A stretch of DNA of 50,139 nt from Acidobacteriaceae bacterium (GCA_030041045.1 JASHOQ010000053.1:1-50139), one strand, 5' to 3'. Numbered from the stretch's first letter, positions 7,907 through 17,676 are shown. Made by a program: numbers and translations. The notes: generated from the sequence alone by a model not told the origin.

Positions 7907-10336
7907 ATGGCGTTGAAGATCAAATTCGCGATGCCCGGAGGCAAGCATCCGGTGTGGACGCTGGTTGCGCTGTGCGCGGCAGCGGCGTTTGCCTTGTGCG
8001 TGCTCGTGGGCTTCACCGTCTTCGGCTACTACTACGTGAAGTATCACTCCATTGTGGATGCGCGGCTGAGCCAGCCGATCTTTGTGGACACAGCGAAGAT
8101 TTTTGCCGCGCCGCGCGAGGTGCGCCCCGGGCAGAGGCTATCGGTGCGCTTGATTGCGAACGAACTGCGCGAAGCGGGCTACACCACCGATGGCGCTTCG
8201 CAAGCGTCGCCCCTGGGAACCTTCACGCAGAGCGGGCAGCAGATTACGGTGCATCCGGGGCCGCAATCGTATCACGCGCCGGACAGCGCGACCATCCACG
8301 TGGACCAGGGCGAGGTGGATTCGATCACCGACGAGCATGGGCAGGACCTCGCCAGCTATGAGCTGGAGCCGCTGCTGATCACCGGCCTGAGCGAAAGCCA
8401 GAACCGCATCAAGCGGCGCCTGGTCACCTACAACGAGTTACCGCCGAACCTGGTGAACGCGGTGGTGGCCATCGAGGACCGGCGTTTCTTCGAGCACAGC
8501 GGCGTGGATTACTATCGCCTGCTGGGCGCGCTGCGCAACGATCTGACGCCGGGGCACCGCTTCGTCGAGGGCGGATCGACGCTGACCATGCAGCTGGCGC
8601 GCGGGTTCTTCCTTTCGCCGGAACGCAAGGTGATGCGCAAAGTGGCCGAGATTGCCATCACCTTTCAACTGGAACACCGCTTCACCAAGCAGCAGATCTT
8701 CCAGATGTACGCCAACGAGATCAACCTGGGGCAGCGGGGCAGCTTTTCCATCGACGGCTTCGGCGAAGCGGCGCAGGCGTACTTCGGCAAGGATGTGCGG
8801 CAACTGAACCTGGCCGAGTGCGCGCTGCTCGCGGGGATGATCCAAAGCCCGAACCGGCTGAATCCGTTTCGCCACGCGGACCGCGCGTTGGAGCGGCGCA
8901 ACCTGGTGCTGGATTCGATGGTGGAGACCGGGGCGATCACCAAGGAACAGGCCGAAGCGGCAAAGGCCGAGCCGCTGCACCTCGCGCCGGGCAGCGTGGA
9001 TGCGAGCGAAGCGCCGTACTTTGTGGACCTGGTGCGCGACCAGCTGGTGCAGAAGCTGGGCGACCGCGACTTCAACCGCGAAGGATTGCGGATTTACACC
9101 ACGCTCGATCCTGATTTGCAGCGGATTGCGACTGAAGCGGTGGATTCCACGATGCCTCGGATCGACAGGCTGGTGGACTTGAAGCATGCGCGGCAAAAGA
9201 AGCTGGGCGAGCCGATTACCTATCCGCAGGTGGCGGTCATCGCGCTCAATCCGCACACGGGGCAGGTGCTGGCGCTGGTGGGCGGGCGCAGCTATGGCGA
9301 GTCGCAATTCAATCACGCGACCTCGCTGCGGCCGACCGGTTCCACGTTCAAACCGTTTGTGTATGCGGCGGCCTTTCAGACGGCGGCTGAGGGCGTGATG
9401 CTGCCGGGGCAGACGAAGCTCTTCTCGCCGGTGACGTTGATCAGCGACGCGCAGACGACCTACAACGTGGGCGACCAGGTGTACACGCCCAAGAACTACA
9501 AGGACGAATACTACGGCGACGTGACGGCGCGCTACGCACTGATGCGCTCAGACAACAACGCCACCATCAGCCTGGCCAGCATGGTGGGCTTCGACCAGGT
9601 AGCGGCGCTGGGGCGCGATGCAGGCATCAAGAGCGCGCAAGGCACGCCTTCGGTGGCCATTGGCTCCTATGCGGCCACGCCGCTGGAAATTGCGGGCGCG
9701 TATACGGTGTTCGCCAACGGCGGCGTGCATCTTGACCCATGGATGCTGGCCAGCGTGCGCACGCCCACCGGCGACGTGATGACCGATTACACGCCCACCT
9801 CGCGGCAGGTGCTCGATCCGCGCGTGGCTTATCTGACCACGAGCATGATGGAGGCGGTGCTGCAGGGCAATGGCAGCGACGGCTGCCGGGTTGGGGGCCG
9901 GGATCTCTGCGGAACCGGCGCAGGCGTGCGCGATATGGGCTTTGAAGCGCCGGCCGCCGGCAAGACGGGCACGGACCATGACGCGTGGTTTGCGGGTTTC
10001 ACCAGCAACCTGATCTGCGTGGTGTGGGTGGGCAACGACGACTACACCGACATCAAGCTCGAAGGCGCGGAGGCAGCGGCGCCCATCTGGGCGGCGTTCA
10101 TGCGGCAGGCGGTTCAGTTGCCGCAGTACTCCGACACGCACGACTTTGCGCCGCCGGACGGAGTGCAGGTGGAGCAAATCGACAAGGTGACCAACCTGCT
10201 GAGCGACAACGCCTGCCCGGATGCCTACAGCGCCGCGTTCCTTGCCGGCACCGGGCCGACCGACACCTGCGACCATCCGGCCGACCATCGCAATATTCTG
10301 CAGAAGATCTTCGGGCTGGGCAAGAGCGGAGAGTGA
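7907..10336 (+). CDS. Class A penicillin-binding protein (glycosyltransferase/transpeptidase)
   Basis: 809 aa. A single membrane helix (about 18-42) is followed by an extra UB2H-like region and a GT51 glycosyltransferase domain with catalytic E190 in EDRRFFEHSGVD and GGSTLTMQLAR (222-232). The transpeptidase domain has the SxxK motif in RPTGSTFKPF (serine near 479), SDNN (near 548) and KTGT (near 686). It polymerises and crosslinks peptidoglycan in the periplasm. Overall layout resembles PBP1b more than PBP1a. The start ATG 7907 follows a hairpin repeat with only weak Shine-Dalgarno (AGGAAACAGGA) upstream. Confidence 0.93.
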   Translation: MALKIKFAMPGGKHPVWTLVALCAAAAFALCVLVGFTVFGYYYVKYHSIVDARLSQPIFVDTAKIFAAPREVRPGQRLSVRLIANELREAGYTTDGASQASPLGTFTQSGQQITVHPGPQSYHAPDSATIHVDQGEVDSITDEHGQDLASYELEPLLITGLSESQNRIKRRLVTYNELPPNLVNAVVAIEDRRFFEHSGVDYYRLLGALRNDLTPGHRFVEGGSTLTMQLARGFFLSPERKVMRKVAEIAITFQLEHRFTKQQIFQMYANEINLGQRGSFSIDGFGEAAQAYFGKDVRQLNLAECALLAGMIQSPNRLNPFRHADRALERRNLVLDSMVETGAITKEQAEAAKAEPLHLAPGSVDASEAPYFVDLVRDQLVQKLGDRDFNREGLRIYTTLDPDLQRIATEAVDSTMPRIDRLVDLKHARQKKLGEPITYPQVAVIALNPHTGQVLALVGGRSYGESQFNHATSLRPTGSTFKPFVYAAAFQTAAEGVMLPGQTKLFSPVTLISDAQTTYNVGDQVYTPKNYKDEYYGDVTARYALMRSDNNATISLASMVGFDQVAALGRDAGIKSAQGTPSVAIGSYAATPLEIAGAYTVFANGGVHLDPWMLASVRTPTGDVMTDYTPTSRQVLDPRVAYLTTSMMEAVLQGNGSDGCRVGGRDLCGTGAGVRDMGFEAPAAGKTGTDHDAWFAGFTSNLICVVWVGNDDYTDIKLEGAEAAAPIWAAFMRQAVQLPQYSDTHDFAPPDGVQVEQIDKVTNLLSDNACPDAYSAAFLAGTGPTDTCDHPADHRNILQKIFGLGKSGE

Positions 10337-10432
10337 AACGAGGGCTCCGTTCGTCCTGATCTTCGAGAGTCGGCATCAACGGCCGGCTTCGCGTCCCCGC
10401 GGAACGTGGGCGGAAATCAAAGTGGAGATCGA

Positions 10433-11200
10433 TTACTCCTGCCCTGGGCTGGAAGGCTCCTTCGGCGGGTCCGCGTCCGCTTGCGCGGCCGCATCGTCGT
10501 CTCCGTTGCAGCGTTCGATCATTTTTTCGAACCTCGGTACGAGTTTGACCAGGTCGCGCGTGTTGGGTCTGGCTGCAAGGCTCCGCACCTCTCGGATAAG
10601 CTCTTCAAGCTTGATCACCGCCGCTCGGGGATCGGAAGACCTGAGCGTCTCAACCGCCTCCAATCGCGCGCGCAGACTCGCGCGAAAGACGAGCTCGTCC
10701 TTCGCTGCGCTGTTGGCCAGAAGCGACAAAAGCACCGCGCCGTCGCTCTCCACTCCCTCCAGTCGAAAGGGAACAAGATTCATCAATCCGATTGCGGCTG
10801 AAAAGAGCAGGAAAACGCCAAGGATGATGGACAAGATCGACGATCCAAACGCGAACCGCCAGAATAAGAGCGCCATAAGAATATTCGCCATTGGACCGCC
10901 GCAGACCAGGACAATGCACCGCCAACGGGCCCGCTGACCTGGAACTTTTCGGAACACTGCTCGGACCGCCCCTTCCACCTTTGCCCTGGAGCTGAGGGCC
11001 CAACTGCGCTCCCGGGTGCGCGCTATCTTCCAAGGCCCCACGCGCAAGCTCTGGATGCTGAAGCCGCAGACAAGGGCGGCGAGCGTATGCCCGGCCTCAT
11101 GGACAAAGACCGCTGCCACCGTAGATGCAAAAATTACGGCGAGCTGCGCGGCAAGGAACGCGGCGAGCTGCGCGGCAAACCGCAGAAGCGGGGAGTACAT
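10433..11200 (-). CDS. M50-family intramembrane metalloprotease
   Basis: 255 aa from ATG 11200. The zinc-binding HEAGH (H34, E35, H38) sits in the first membrane segments, and the second site-2-protease motif appears as MNLVPFRLEGVESDG, with the conserved Asp as the third ligand. Several hydrophobic helices surround both. There is no PDZ domain; instead a C-terminal charged, helical tail (RASLRARLEAVETL onward) extends into the cytoplasm. It begins 26 nt downstream of the Nei-like gene on the same strand. The substrate is unknown. The frame continues upstream of 11200 but only overlaps the end of the glycosylase gene. Confidence 0.82.
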   Translation of the reverse strand: MYSPLLRFAAQLAAFLAAQLAVIFASTVAAVFVHEAGHTLAALVCGFSIQSLRVGPWKIARTRERSWALSSRAKVEGAVRAVFRKVPGQRARWRCIVLVCGGPMANILMALLFWRFAFGSSILSIILGVFLLFSAAIGLMNLVPFRLEGVESDGAVLLSLLANSAAKDELVFRASLRARLEAVETLRSSDPRAAVIKLEELIREVRSLAARPNTRDLVKLVPRFEKMIERCNGDDDAAAQADADPPKEPSSPGQE

Positions 11201-11226
11201 GGCACTGATTATGCTCTGAGAAGTTC

Positions 11227-12084
11227 TCAGCCGTCGACATCGAGGCCGTTGGGCATCGCCTGGCAGCGCGGGCACCAGAAGGTGACGCGCGCGTCCGGCC
11301 CCTGCAACCGCCGGCGCACCGGCTCGCCGCAGCGGCGGCACGGCTCACCGTGCCGGCCGTAGATCCACAAACTCTGGCTCGGATCAGACGCATGAGTCGT
11401 CCGGCGCTGCTGTCCGCGATAGGTGACGATCAAGTCGCCGGAGTCCTCGAGCACGTTGGCGGCGACGAGCCTATGCGCGGCGGCAACGACGGAGTGGATT
11501 TGTTCCGGCGCAAGCGCGGCTATCGGCGCGAAGGGATGAATGCCGGTGATGAAGCAGATCTCCGATTTGAAGACGTTGCCCACGCCGGCCAGAACCTGCT
11601 GATCAAGAAGAACGTCACCGATGGCTTCGTTCGCGCGGGCGAGGATGCGGCGCACGGTTGTTGGGGCGTCGAAGTCCGCGCTCAGCACATCGAGCGCAGG
11701 TGGCGGGATGCGCGCGTCGCGGGCGAGCGATTGCGCGGTGTGCATCTGGGCCACGGGCACCTTGAAGCCGACGGCGAGGTAGTTGGCGTTTTCGAGGATG
11801 ATGCGCATGTGAGAGCGCGGCTTTTGCCAGGGCTGGCCATGGCGGTAGATGTGCCAACTGCCGCTCATGAGCATGTGCGTGGCCAGCGTGAGGCCGCCGG
11901 AAAAGTGCATGAGCAGCCATTTGCCGCGGGCGTCGACACTGGTGATCAATTGGCCGGTGAGCGGGGTCTGGTCGTGAAAGCGCGTGAGGGTGGGAAAGAC
12001 ACTGCGGAAGCCGGTGAGCGGCTGGCCGGCGAGGGCGCGCGAGAGGGAGCGCGCAGTGCGGAAGATGGTGTCGCCCTCAGGCAT
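11227..12084 (-). CDS. Fpg/Nei-family DNA glycosylase (Nei2/endonuclease VIII-like)
   Basis: 285 aa. Begins MPEGDT, so P2 is the Schiff-base nucleophile and E3 the catalytic acid; K55 lies in ARGKWLLM. The helix-two-turn-helix spans about 159-175 (LLDQQVLAGVGNVFKSE) and a zinc finger with C249, C252, C271, C274 closes the protein. It removes oxidised bases from DNA and nicks the abasic site. The MPEGDT start and finger spacing place it nearer to Nei/Nei2 than to MutM. It is downstream of lhr on the same strand (18-nt gap), so the two repair genes may be co-transcribed. Confidence 0.9.
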   Translation of the reverse strand: MPEGDTIFRTARSLSRALAGQPLTGFRSVFPTLTRFHDQTPLTGQLITSVDARGKWLLMHFSGGLTLATHMLMSGSWHIYRHGQPWQKPRSHMRIILENANYLAVGFKVPVAQMHTAQSLARDARIPPPALDVLSADFDAPTTVRRILARANEAIGDVLLDQQVLAGVGNVFKSEICFITGIHPFAPIAALAPEQIHSVVAAAHRLVAANVLEDSGDLIVTYRGQQRRTTHASDPSQSLWIYGRHGEPCRRCGEPVRRRLQGPDARVTFWCPRCQAMPNGLDVDG

Positions 12085-12102
12085 TTTTTATTGGACCAAT
12101 CT

Positions 12103-15100
12103 TCATTGAATTTCGGGCCTTTGCGGTTCTGCGGCGTGCGAGAGGGTGAGCGGGATGCGGCGCAGGTGCATGCCCAGGGGCCCAAGATGGAAGCCGGCAT
12201 CCATCAAGAAGCGCGCCAGGAAATGCGCGGCGACGGGTTGGCCGTTGATGGTAGTGATGAGTGCTCCGTGGTGGCTACCGGCGTGGAGCTGCGCCTGGCC
12301 GCGCGTGGAGAGAAACTGCGCCAGACCGGCGGCGGCCTGCGAGCGCTCGGGCTCGTCGGCAGGCAAAAAGACGAGCAGGTTGGGATTGCCGTGGCGCATC
12401 CAGGCGATGAGCTGGCCATTGCGCAGAATGACTTCCGCGTAGGCGGCGCGCGACAAGATACGCGGAGCGGATTCCCGCCCCGCAGACGAAGACCTGTCTG
12501 CGGGGGCCCCTGAATCATTGTCGTCATCGATCGCGGGCAAGTCTGGCCAGCGCAGCGCGGCGCCGTAAGGATTGGCGGGATCGGCCGCGGCGAGGAGGAC
12601 GAATTCCGGCTTCTCTTCGGGCGGCTCGGTGCGCAGGCGGCGCAGCAGATCGACCGCGGCGGGCAGCGCGAATTGGGTTGCGCCCAGGCCGGCGACGAAG
12701 TAGCCGCGGCGAATGCGTCCGCTCTCTTCGAGAGCCTTGAGCACGCCATAGACGGCGCTGAAGCCGCCGGGAACGTTTTCTGCCGCCACCGATTCACGCA
12801 GAAGAACGCCGTAGCGGTTGAGGAGTTGAAGAGCGAGAGCATGTGCGGATTCGGTCTGGGTGGGCGCAGAGATGGGCGGGGACGGGCTCGTGCTTTCCCA
12901 GGTCTCAGGAGCGAGACCTGGGGCACCCAGTTTCTTTGGCCCTCTCTCAGGGGCTGAAGCCCCGGCGAAATTTGGCGCACTTTCGGCACGACTGAAGTCG
13001 TGCCCTGATACAAGACTCTGCGAGGAATCGGTGCTTTCCCAGGTCCCAAATCCGGGACCTGGGGCACCCGTGCGGATATGAGCTGATGGAAGCGCGGGAT
13101 TGCCGAACGGCAGCAGCGACCAGCGGCCTTGCGCCGTGGGCGGGGTGGTGCGGCGGGAGCGGAAGGTTTGAATATGGGAACGGCGCGGGCTTCGCGCGCT
13201 GTCAGGCCGGGCGATGTAGGCGCGGAGCGCGTGCAGCGAGTCGTTGGTGATGAGGCCGCGCCAGACCAGGCCCCAGAGCGCATCGAGGGTTTCGCCGGGA
13301 TAACCGCCGCCCATGGCCTGGTGCAGCGGATCGAAGAAGCTGGCGCCGGTGGACGCGAGCACGGCGAGAATTTTTTCTTCGCGGTCGGTCAAGGGTTCGA
13401 TAAGCGGGCGCGGCTGGGCGAGCAAAGGCAGCGTGTCGGCAAGGAAGAGCGCGATGCGGCCGTTGCGCTCGCCAATGGGCTCCACGCCCGCCCAGGCCAC
13501 TTCGCCGGCGGCAATGAGCGTGTCCAGGCCGGCAGGGGTGTAGCCGGCAATGCGCGCGGGCAGGATGGACGACTCAAGCAGCGTAGCGGGCAGCGGCGCA
13601 CCCTGCAGCGATTCGATGGCGTCGAGCAGCGCGTCGAGATTCGGCCCGGAATTCGCGCCAGCCTGCGCGGGGCCGCGGGTCAAACCATGGCGAGGGGCGA
13701 CCACGCCCTGCCAGTGCGTGAAGAAGCGCGCGAGCGTGTGCTGCTCGACGGGCTCCACTTCACGGCGCAGGCGGGCAAGGGATTTGCGCCGGATGAGGCG
13801 CAGAATCTCCGCATCGCACCACTCGCGGTGAAGGCCGCCGGGACGGAAGCCGCCTTCAAGCACGCGGCCCTCAGCGGCGAGATGGCGGAGCGCGGCTTCG
13901 ACGGCGGCAGGATCGAGGGCGAAGCGGTCGGCCGCCTGGCGCAGCGTGAAGGGACCGTGGGTGCGCGCGTAGCGGCGGACGAGCTCGAGGACGGGATGGG
14001 CGACGGGCTCAAGCAGCGCGACGGCGAGGCCGGGCGGAAGCGGGATGCCGAGAGCGTCGCGATAGCGCGCTGCGTCTTCCGCGGCGATGAGCCGCTTTTC
14101 GCCGGCGATGTTCAGTTCCAGCAAGCGGCGGGCGCGAATGAGGCGCGGCAGCGATTCCAAGAGAGACAGGCCGGTGACGCGCAGCGCAAGTTCGGCGCGC
14201 GAAAGATCGCCCAGGCGCAGGCAGAGATCGTGGATGCCATCGGCCGAGCGCGCGTGGTGCGACTCGGGCAAACACTGCGCGGCCTCTTCCACCTGGGCAA
14301 TGGCGTCGGAATCGAGGAGCTCGCGCAGGTCGGCTTCGCCGAGGATTTCGCGCAGCTGGTCCTGGTCGATGGTGAGGGCCTGGGCGCGGCGCTCGGCCAG
14401 CGGCGCATCGCCGTCGTAGAGAAAGTTGGCCACGTAGCTGAAGAGCAGCGACGCGGCGAAGGGCGAGGGCTTGCGCGTTTCGACGACATGCACACGCAAT
14501 TTCCGTTGTTCGATCTCCTCAAGGATTTCAATCAGCGCAGGCATGTCGAAGACGTCGCGCAGGCACTCGCGGTAAGCCTCGAGCAGGAGCGGGAACGACG
14601 GGTAGCGCGCGGCCACGCTGAGCAGATCGTAGGAGCGCTTGCGCAATTGCCACAGAGGCGAGCGCTGATCGGCGCGGCGGCGGGGCAGCAGCAGCGCGCG
14701 GCCGGCGGCTTCGCGGAAGCGGCCGGCGAAGAGTGCTGTCGACCCAAGCTGGCGCAGGACGAGCTGCATGGCTTCGGCCGATTCGACGAGCAGCCAGTCG
14801 GAGTCGGGCGGCTCGTCGGTATCGGGAAAGCGGAGGACGAAGCCGTCGTCGCCCCACAACGTTTCCACTTCCGGCCCACCGGCGGCGCGGATACGCGCGC
14901 TCACGGCCATGGCCCAGGGAATGTGAATGCGGCTGCCGAAGGGCGTGAGCACGCAGACGCGCCAGTCGCCGAGTTCATCGCGCACATGCTCGATCACAAT
15001 GGTCCGGTCGTCGGGAACCTGGCCCGTTGCGGCCTCCTGGTCGGCGATGAATTGCATCAGGTTTTCCGCGGCGCCGGGGTCGAGATCGTGCTCGGTGGTG

Positions 15101-17676
15101 AGGCGGGTGAGCGCGGCGGGTTTGGGAAGCGCACGCAGCTCGCGGACCATGGCGCCGATGCGGCGGCCGAACTCGAGCGGACGGCCGGGCCCGTCGCCTT
15201 TCCAGAAAGGCATTTTGCCGGGCTCGCCGGGCGCGGGCGTAACCAGCACGCGGTCGTGAGTGATGTCCACGATGCGCCAGGTGGAAGCGCCGAGAATGAA
15301 GGTCTCATTGGGGTGCGACTCGAAGACCATCTCTTCGTCGAGCTCGCCCACGCGCACGGCTTTGCCCTCGCTGTAAGCGAGGAAGACGCCGTAGAGGCCG
15401 CGGTCGGGGATGGTGCCGGCGTTAAGAATGGCGAGGCGGGCCGCGCCTTCGCGCGCGCTGACCACGTTGCGGATGCGGTCCCAGGTGAGGCGCGGGCGCA
15501 GCTCGGCAAACTCGTCGGAGGGGTAGCGGCCGCTCAACAGATCGAGGACGCCCTCGAAGGCGGAGCGCGTGAGCGCAGCGAAGGGAGCGGCAGAGCGGAC
15601 GAGCGAGAAGAGGAAGTCGAAGGAGACTTCGGGGGGAGCGGGGTTCGTGCTTTCCCAGGTCCCCAAATGCGAGGGACCTGGGGCACCCAGATTTTTCTTG
15701 TTCCCTTGGTCCCTTGTACCCTTGCTCCCTGCTCTTCCGTTCCCTTGTCCCCTTGTTCCCTTGATCCCCGCCTTTCTGATCCCTGTTCCCTGATCCCTGT
15801 TCCCTGCTCTTACCGGCGGCGCCGCGCAGATGGCCACGAGCTGCTGGCAGAGCACGTCGAGGGGGTTGCGCGGGAAGCGCGTGGACTCGATATGGCCCTC
15901 ATGCATGGCGCGGGTGACGGCGGCGCAGGCGACCAGATCGGCGCGGTATTTGGGAAACAGAACGCCTTCGCTGACCGCATCCACCGAGTGGCCGGCGCGG
16001 CCGATGCGCTGAAGGCCGCTCGCGACCGACGGGGGCGACTCGATCTGGATGACGAGATCGACCGCGCCCATGTCGATGCCGAGCTCGAGCGTGGAGGTAG
16101 CGCAGAGGGCGCGAATCTGGCCGGCCTTGAGCTGCTCTTCGATGACGGCGCGCTGCGCGGCGGCGAGCGAGCCATGATGCGCTCGGGCAACGGGCTCACC
16201 AGCAAGATCGTTCAGCGCGCCCGCGAGGCGCTCGGCGATTTGGCGCGCATTGACGAAGAGGATGGTGGAGTTGTGCTGGCGGATAATTTCAAGCAGGCGC
16301 GGATGGATCGCGTTCCAGATGGAGACGCGGCGCGGGGTTTGCGAAGCGGGGCCGGTGGGGATGTCTTCCATCTCGCCCAGGCGCGCCATGTCTTCGACCG
16401 GCACCTCGATGCGCAGCTTGAGCTGCTTGGGTGCGGAGGCGTTGACGATGGTGACGGGGCGGTAGCGAAGCGCAGCTTCGCCAGGGAACAGGGAACAGGG
16501 ATCAGGGATCAGGGGGTTCGTCAGCGCATCTGCAGCGGCGCCCTGGGTGAGCGCTGGTCCAGGCTCATCGAGAGATGACTCGAATGTGTCAGTCTGCTTC
16601 GGCAGCGACCCTTGCGGGCTGAAGCCCGCACCCATCGAAAAATTCTGGTCCGGCTTTTCGGCACGACTGAAGTCGTGCCCTGACACTTCGCGCCTTTTCG
16701 CTATGCCTGTCCTTAACCCCTGATCCCTGACCCCTGACCCCTGATCGCTCGTTCCCTGATCCCTTGTTTCCCGTTCCCTGTTCCCTGTTCCCTGCACTTC
16801 CACGCCGCCCAGGAAGCGCGCCACTTCTTCGAGCGGGCGCTGCGTGGCAGAGAGGCCGATACGCTGCAGCGGCTTTTTCGTCAATGCTTCCAGGCGCTCC
16901 AAGGAAAGCGCCAGATGCGCGCCGCGCTTGGTGGGAACGAGGGAGTGAATCTCATCGACGATAACGGTCTCGACGGTGCGCAGTGCGTCGGCTGCCTGCG
17001 AGGTGAGCAGCAGGTAAAGCGACTCGGGGGTGGTGATGAGGATTTCTGCGGGGCGGCGGGCGAAGCGGGCGCGCTCGCGCTGCGGCGTGTCGCCGGTGCG
17101 CACGCTGATCTCGGGCTCGTGAAACGGCACGCCCATGCGGCGGGCCATGTTGGCCATGCCGATGAGGGGCGAGCGGAGGTTGCGCTCCACGTCGACGGCG
17201 AGGGCCTTGAGCGGCGAGATGTAGACGATGCGGCAGCCGGGCCGCGGAGTATTCGCTCCGCGGCCAGGGGTCAGGGTACAGGCATCAGGGGTCAGCGGCA
17301 GTTGTGCCGGCTCCGCTGCGGCGGCTTTTTCCTGATTCCTGACCCCTGATCCCTGATCCCTGCCGCGCAGCATCAGCCGGTCAAGGCACCAGAGAAACGC
17401 GGTGAGGGTTTTCCCGGTTCCGGTGGGGGCCAGGATGAGGGTGCTTTCGCCGCGGGCGATGACCGGCCAGCCGAGGCGCTGGGGTGCGGTGGGCGCTTCA
17501 AAGACGGCGCGGAACCAGGCGGCGGTGACGGGATGGAAGCAGGAGAGCGGGTCAGTGAGAGCAGCTGGGTTAGCCGAGCTAGCGGGGTTAGAGGGGTTAG
17601 CGCGGTCAGCCGGCCCAACCGCGGCGGAGTGCGATTCGGGGCCAGGGTTTCCGGGAGTCGGCCGGCGCGGGGGCAT
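12103..17676 (-). CDS. lhr: Lhr-type large DEAD/DEAH helicase with repeat-derived inserts
   Basis: 1857 aa. Helicase motifs in order: APTGTGKT (83-90), ISPLKALAVD, TTPESLYLLL, VDEIHSL, LSATQ, TSTLELGIDMG and QRIGRAGH, followed by the long winged-helix and Lhr C-terminal region typical of the Lhr-extended family (DNA repair/RNA-DNA unwinding). The reading frame is never broken, yet five blocks of dispersed repeat sit inside it: residues about 102-140, 293-399, 622-677, 1536-1596 and 1723-1735. Removing them gives about 1585 aa, near the usual size. The blocks encode low-complexity text such as SGHDFSRAE and DQGSGVRDQG and fall between conserved motifs, probably in surface loops. The start ATG 17676 is preceded by TAACCT at 6 nt. 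Confidence 0.92.
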   Translation of the reverse strand: MPPRRPTPGNPGPESHSAAVGPADRANPSNPASSANPAALTDPLSCFHPVTAAWFRAVFEAPTAPQRLGWPVIARGESTLILAPTGTGKTLTAFLWCLDRLMLRGRDQGSGVRNQEKAAAAEPAQLPLTPDACTLTPGRGANTPRPGCRIVYISPLKALAVDVERNLRSPLIGMANMARRMGVPFHEPEISVRTGDTPQRERARFARRPAEILITTPESLYLLLTSQAADALRTVETVIVDEIHSLVPTKRGAHLALSLERLEALTKKPLQRIGLSATQRPLEEVARFLGGVEVQGTGNRERETRDQGTSDQGSGVRDQGLRTGIAKRREVSGHDFSRAEKPDQNFSMGAGFSPQGSLPKQTDTFESSLDEPGPALTQGAAADALTNPLIPDPCSLFPGEAALRYRPVTIVNASAPKQLKLRIEVPVEDMARLGEMEDIPTGPASQTPRRVSIWNAIHPRLLEIIRQHNSTILFVNARQIAERLAGALNDLAGEPVARAHHGSLAAAQRAVIEEQLKAGQIRALCATSTLELGIDMGAVDLVIQIESPPSVASGLQRIGRAGHSVDAVSEGVLFPKYRADLVACAAVTRAMHEGHIESTRFPRNPLDVLCQQLVAICAAPPVRAGNRDQGTGIRKAGIKGTRGQGNGRAGSKGTRDQGNKKNLGAPGPSHLGTWESTNPAPPEVSFDFLFSLVRSAAPFAALTRSAFEGVLDLLSGRYPSDEFAELRPRLTWDRIRNVVSAREGAARLAILNAGTIPDRGLYGVFLAYSEGKAVRVGELDEEMVFESHPNETFILGASTWRIVDITHDRVLVTPAPGEPGKMPFWKGDGPGRPLEFGRRIGAMVRELRALPKPAALTRLTTEHDLDPGAAENLMQFIADQEAATGQVPDDRTIVIEHVRDELGDWRVCVLTPFGSRIHIPWAMAVSARIRAAGGPEVETLWGDDGFVLRFPDTDEPPDSDWLLVESAEAMQLVLRQLGSTALFAGRFREAAGRALLLPRRRADQRSPLWQLRKRSYDLLSVAARYPSFPLLLEAYRECLRDVFDMPALIEILEEIEQRKLRVHVVETRKPSPFAASLLFSYVANFLYDGDAPLAERRAQALTIDQDQLREILGEADLRELLDSDAIAQVEEAAQCLPESHHARSADGIHDLCLRLGDLSRAELALRVTGLSLLESLPRLIRARRLLELNIAGEKRLIAAEDAARYRDALGIPLPPGLAVALLEPVAHPVLELVRRYARTHGPFTLRQAADRFALDPAAVEAALRHLAAEGRVLEGGFRPGGLHREWCDAEILRLIRRKSLARLRREVEPVEQHTLARFFTHWQGVVAPRHGLTRGPAQAGANSGPNLDALLDAIESLQGAPLPATLLESSILPARIAGYTPAGLDTLIAAGEVAWAGVEPIGERNGRIALFLADTLPLLAQPRPLIEPLTDREEKILAVLASTGASFFDPLHQAMGGGYPGETLDALWGLVWRGLITNDSLHALRAYIARPDSARSPRRSHIQTFRSRRTTPPTAQGRWSLLPFGNPALPSAHIRTGAPGPGFGTWESTDSSQSLVSGHDFSRAESAPNFAGASAPERGPKKLGAPGLAPETWESTSPSPPISAPTQTESAHALALQLLNRYGVLLRESVAAENVPGGFSAVYGVLKALEESGRIRRGYFVAGLGATQFALPAAVDLLRRLRTEPPEEKPEFVLLAAADPANPYGAALRWPDLPAIDDDNDSGAPADRSSSAGRESAPRILSRAAYAEVILRNGQLIAWMRHGNPNLLVFLPADEPERSQAAAGLAQFLSTRGQAQLHAGSHHGALITTINGQPVAAHFLARFLMDAGFHLGPLGMHLRRIPLTLSHAAEPQRPEIQ
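12473..12510. repeat. Hairpin repeat inside lhr (AAGACCT loop)
   Basis: CCCGCAGAC, loop GAAGACCT, GTCTGCGGG then GGCCCC. It is in frame in lhr (about residues 1723-1735). The stem differs from that at 5891-5926 but pairs perfectly, and the loops are nearly the same. Confidence 0.75.
12891..13070. repeat. Composite repeat block inside lhr
   Basis: Three elements in 180 nt: an AGGTCTC-stem hairpin (12891-12930), a CTGAAG double palindrome (12942-13013), and an AGGTCCC-stem hairpin (13031-13070). All are in the open frame of lhr (about residues 1536-1596). The two flanking hairpins share GTGCTTTCCC and GGGGCACCC edges. Confidence 0.8.
15648..15812. repeat. Composite repeat block inside lhr
   Basis: An AGGTCCC-stem hairpin with GTGCTTTCCC and GGGGCACCCAG edges (15648-15690), then a run of CCCTTG/CCCTGTT/CCCTGATC units to 15812. 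It lies in frame in lhr (about residues 622-677), where it yields repeats of GTRDQGN type. Confidence 0.8.
16481..16800. repeat. Largest composite repeat block inside lhr
   Basis: About 320 nt: GGAACAGGG/ATCAGGG units (16481-16516), a stretch of unrecognised DNA, a CTGAAG double palindrome (16611-16686), then TGATCCCTGACCCC-type units (16709-16797). In frame, it adds about 106 residues (293-399) right after helicase motif III, between conserved sequences ALSATQRPLEEVARFLGG and YRPVTIVNA. Confidence 0.8.
17258..17372. repeat. Repeat block near the start of lhr
   Basis: GGGGTCAGGG/CATCAGGGGTCAG units, a GC-rich spacer, then CCTGACCCCTGATCCCTGATC units in the opposite sense. Adds about 39 residues (102-140) between motif I and ISPLKALAVD. 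Confidence 0.75.

Noticed and set aside
13129..16578. Very long plus-strand open frame (over 1100 codons) antisense to lhr
   Set aside because: It lies wholly opposite conserved helicase motifs, has no recognisable domain, and such antisense frames are common in GC-rich coding DNA.
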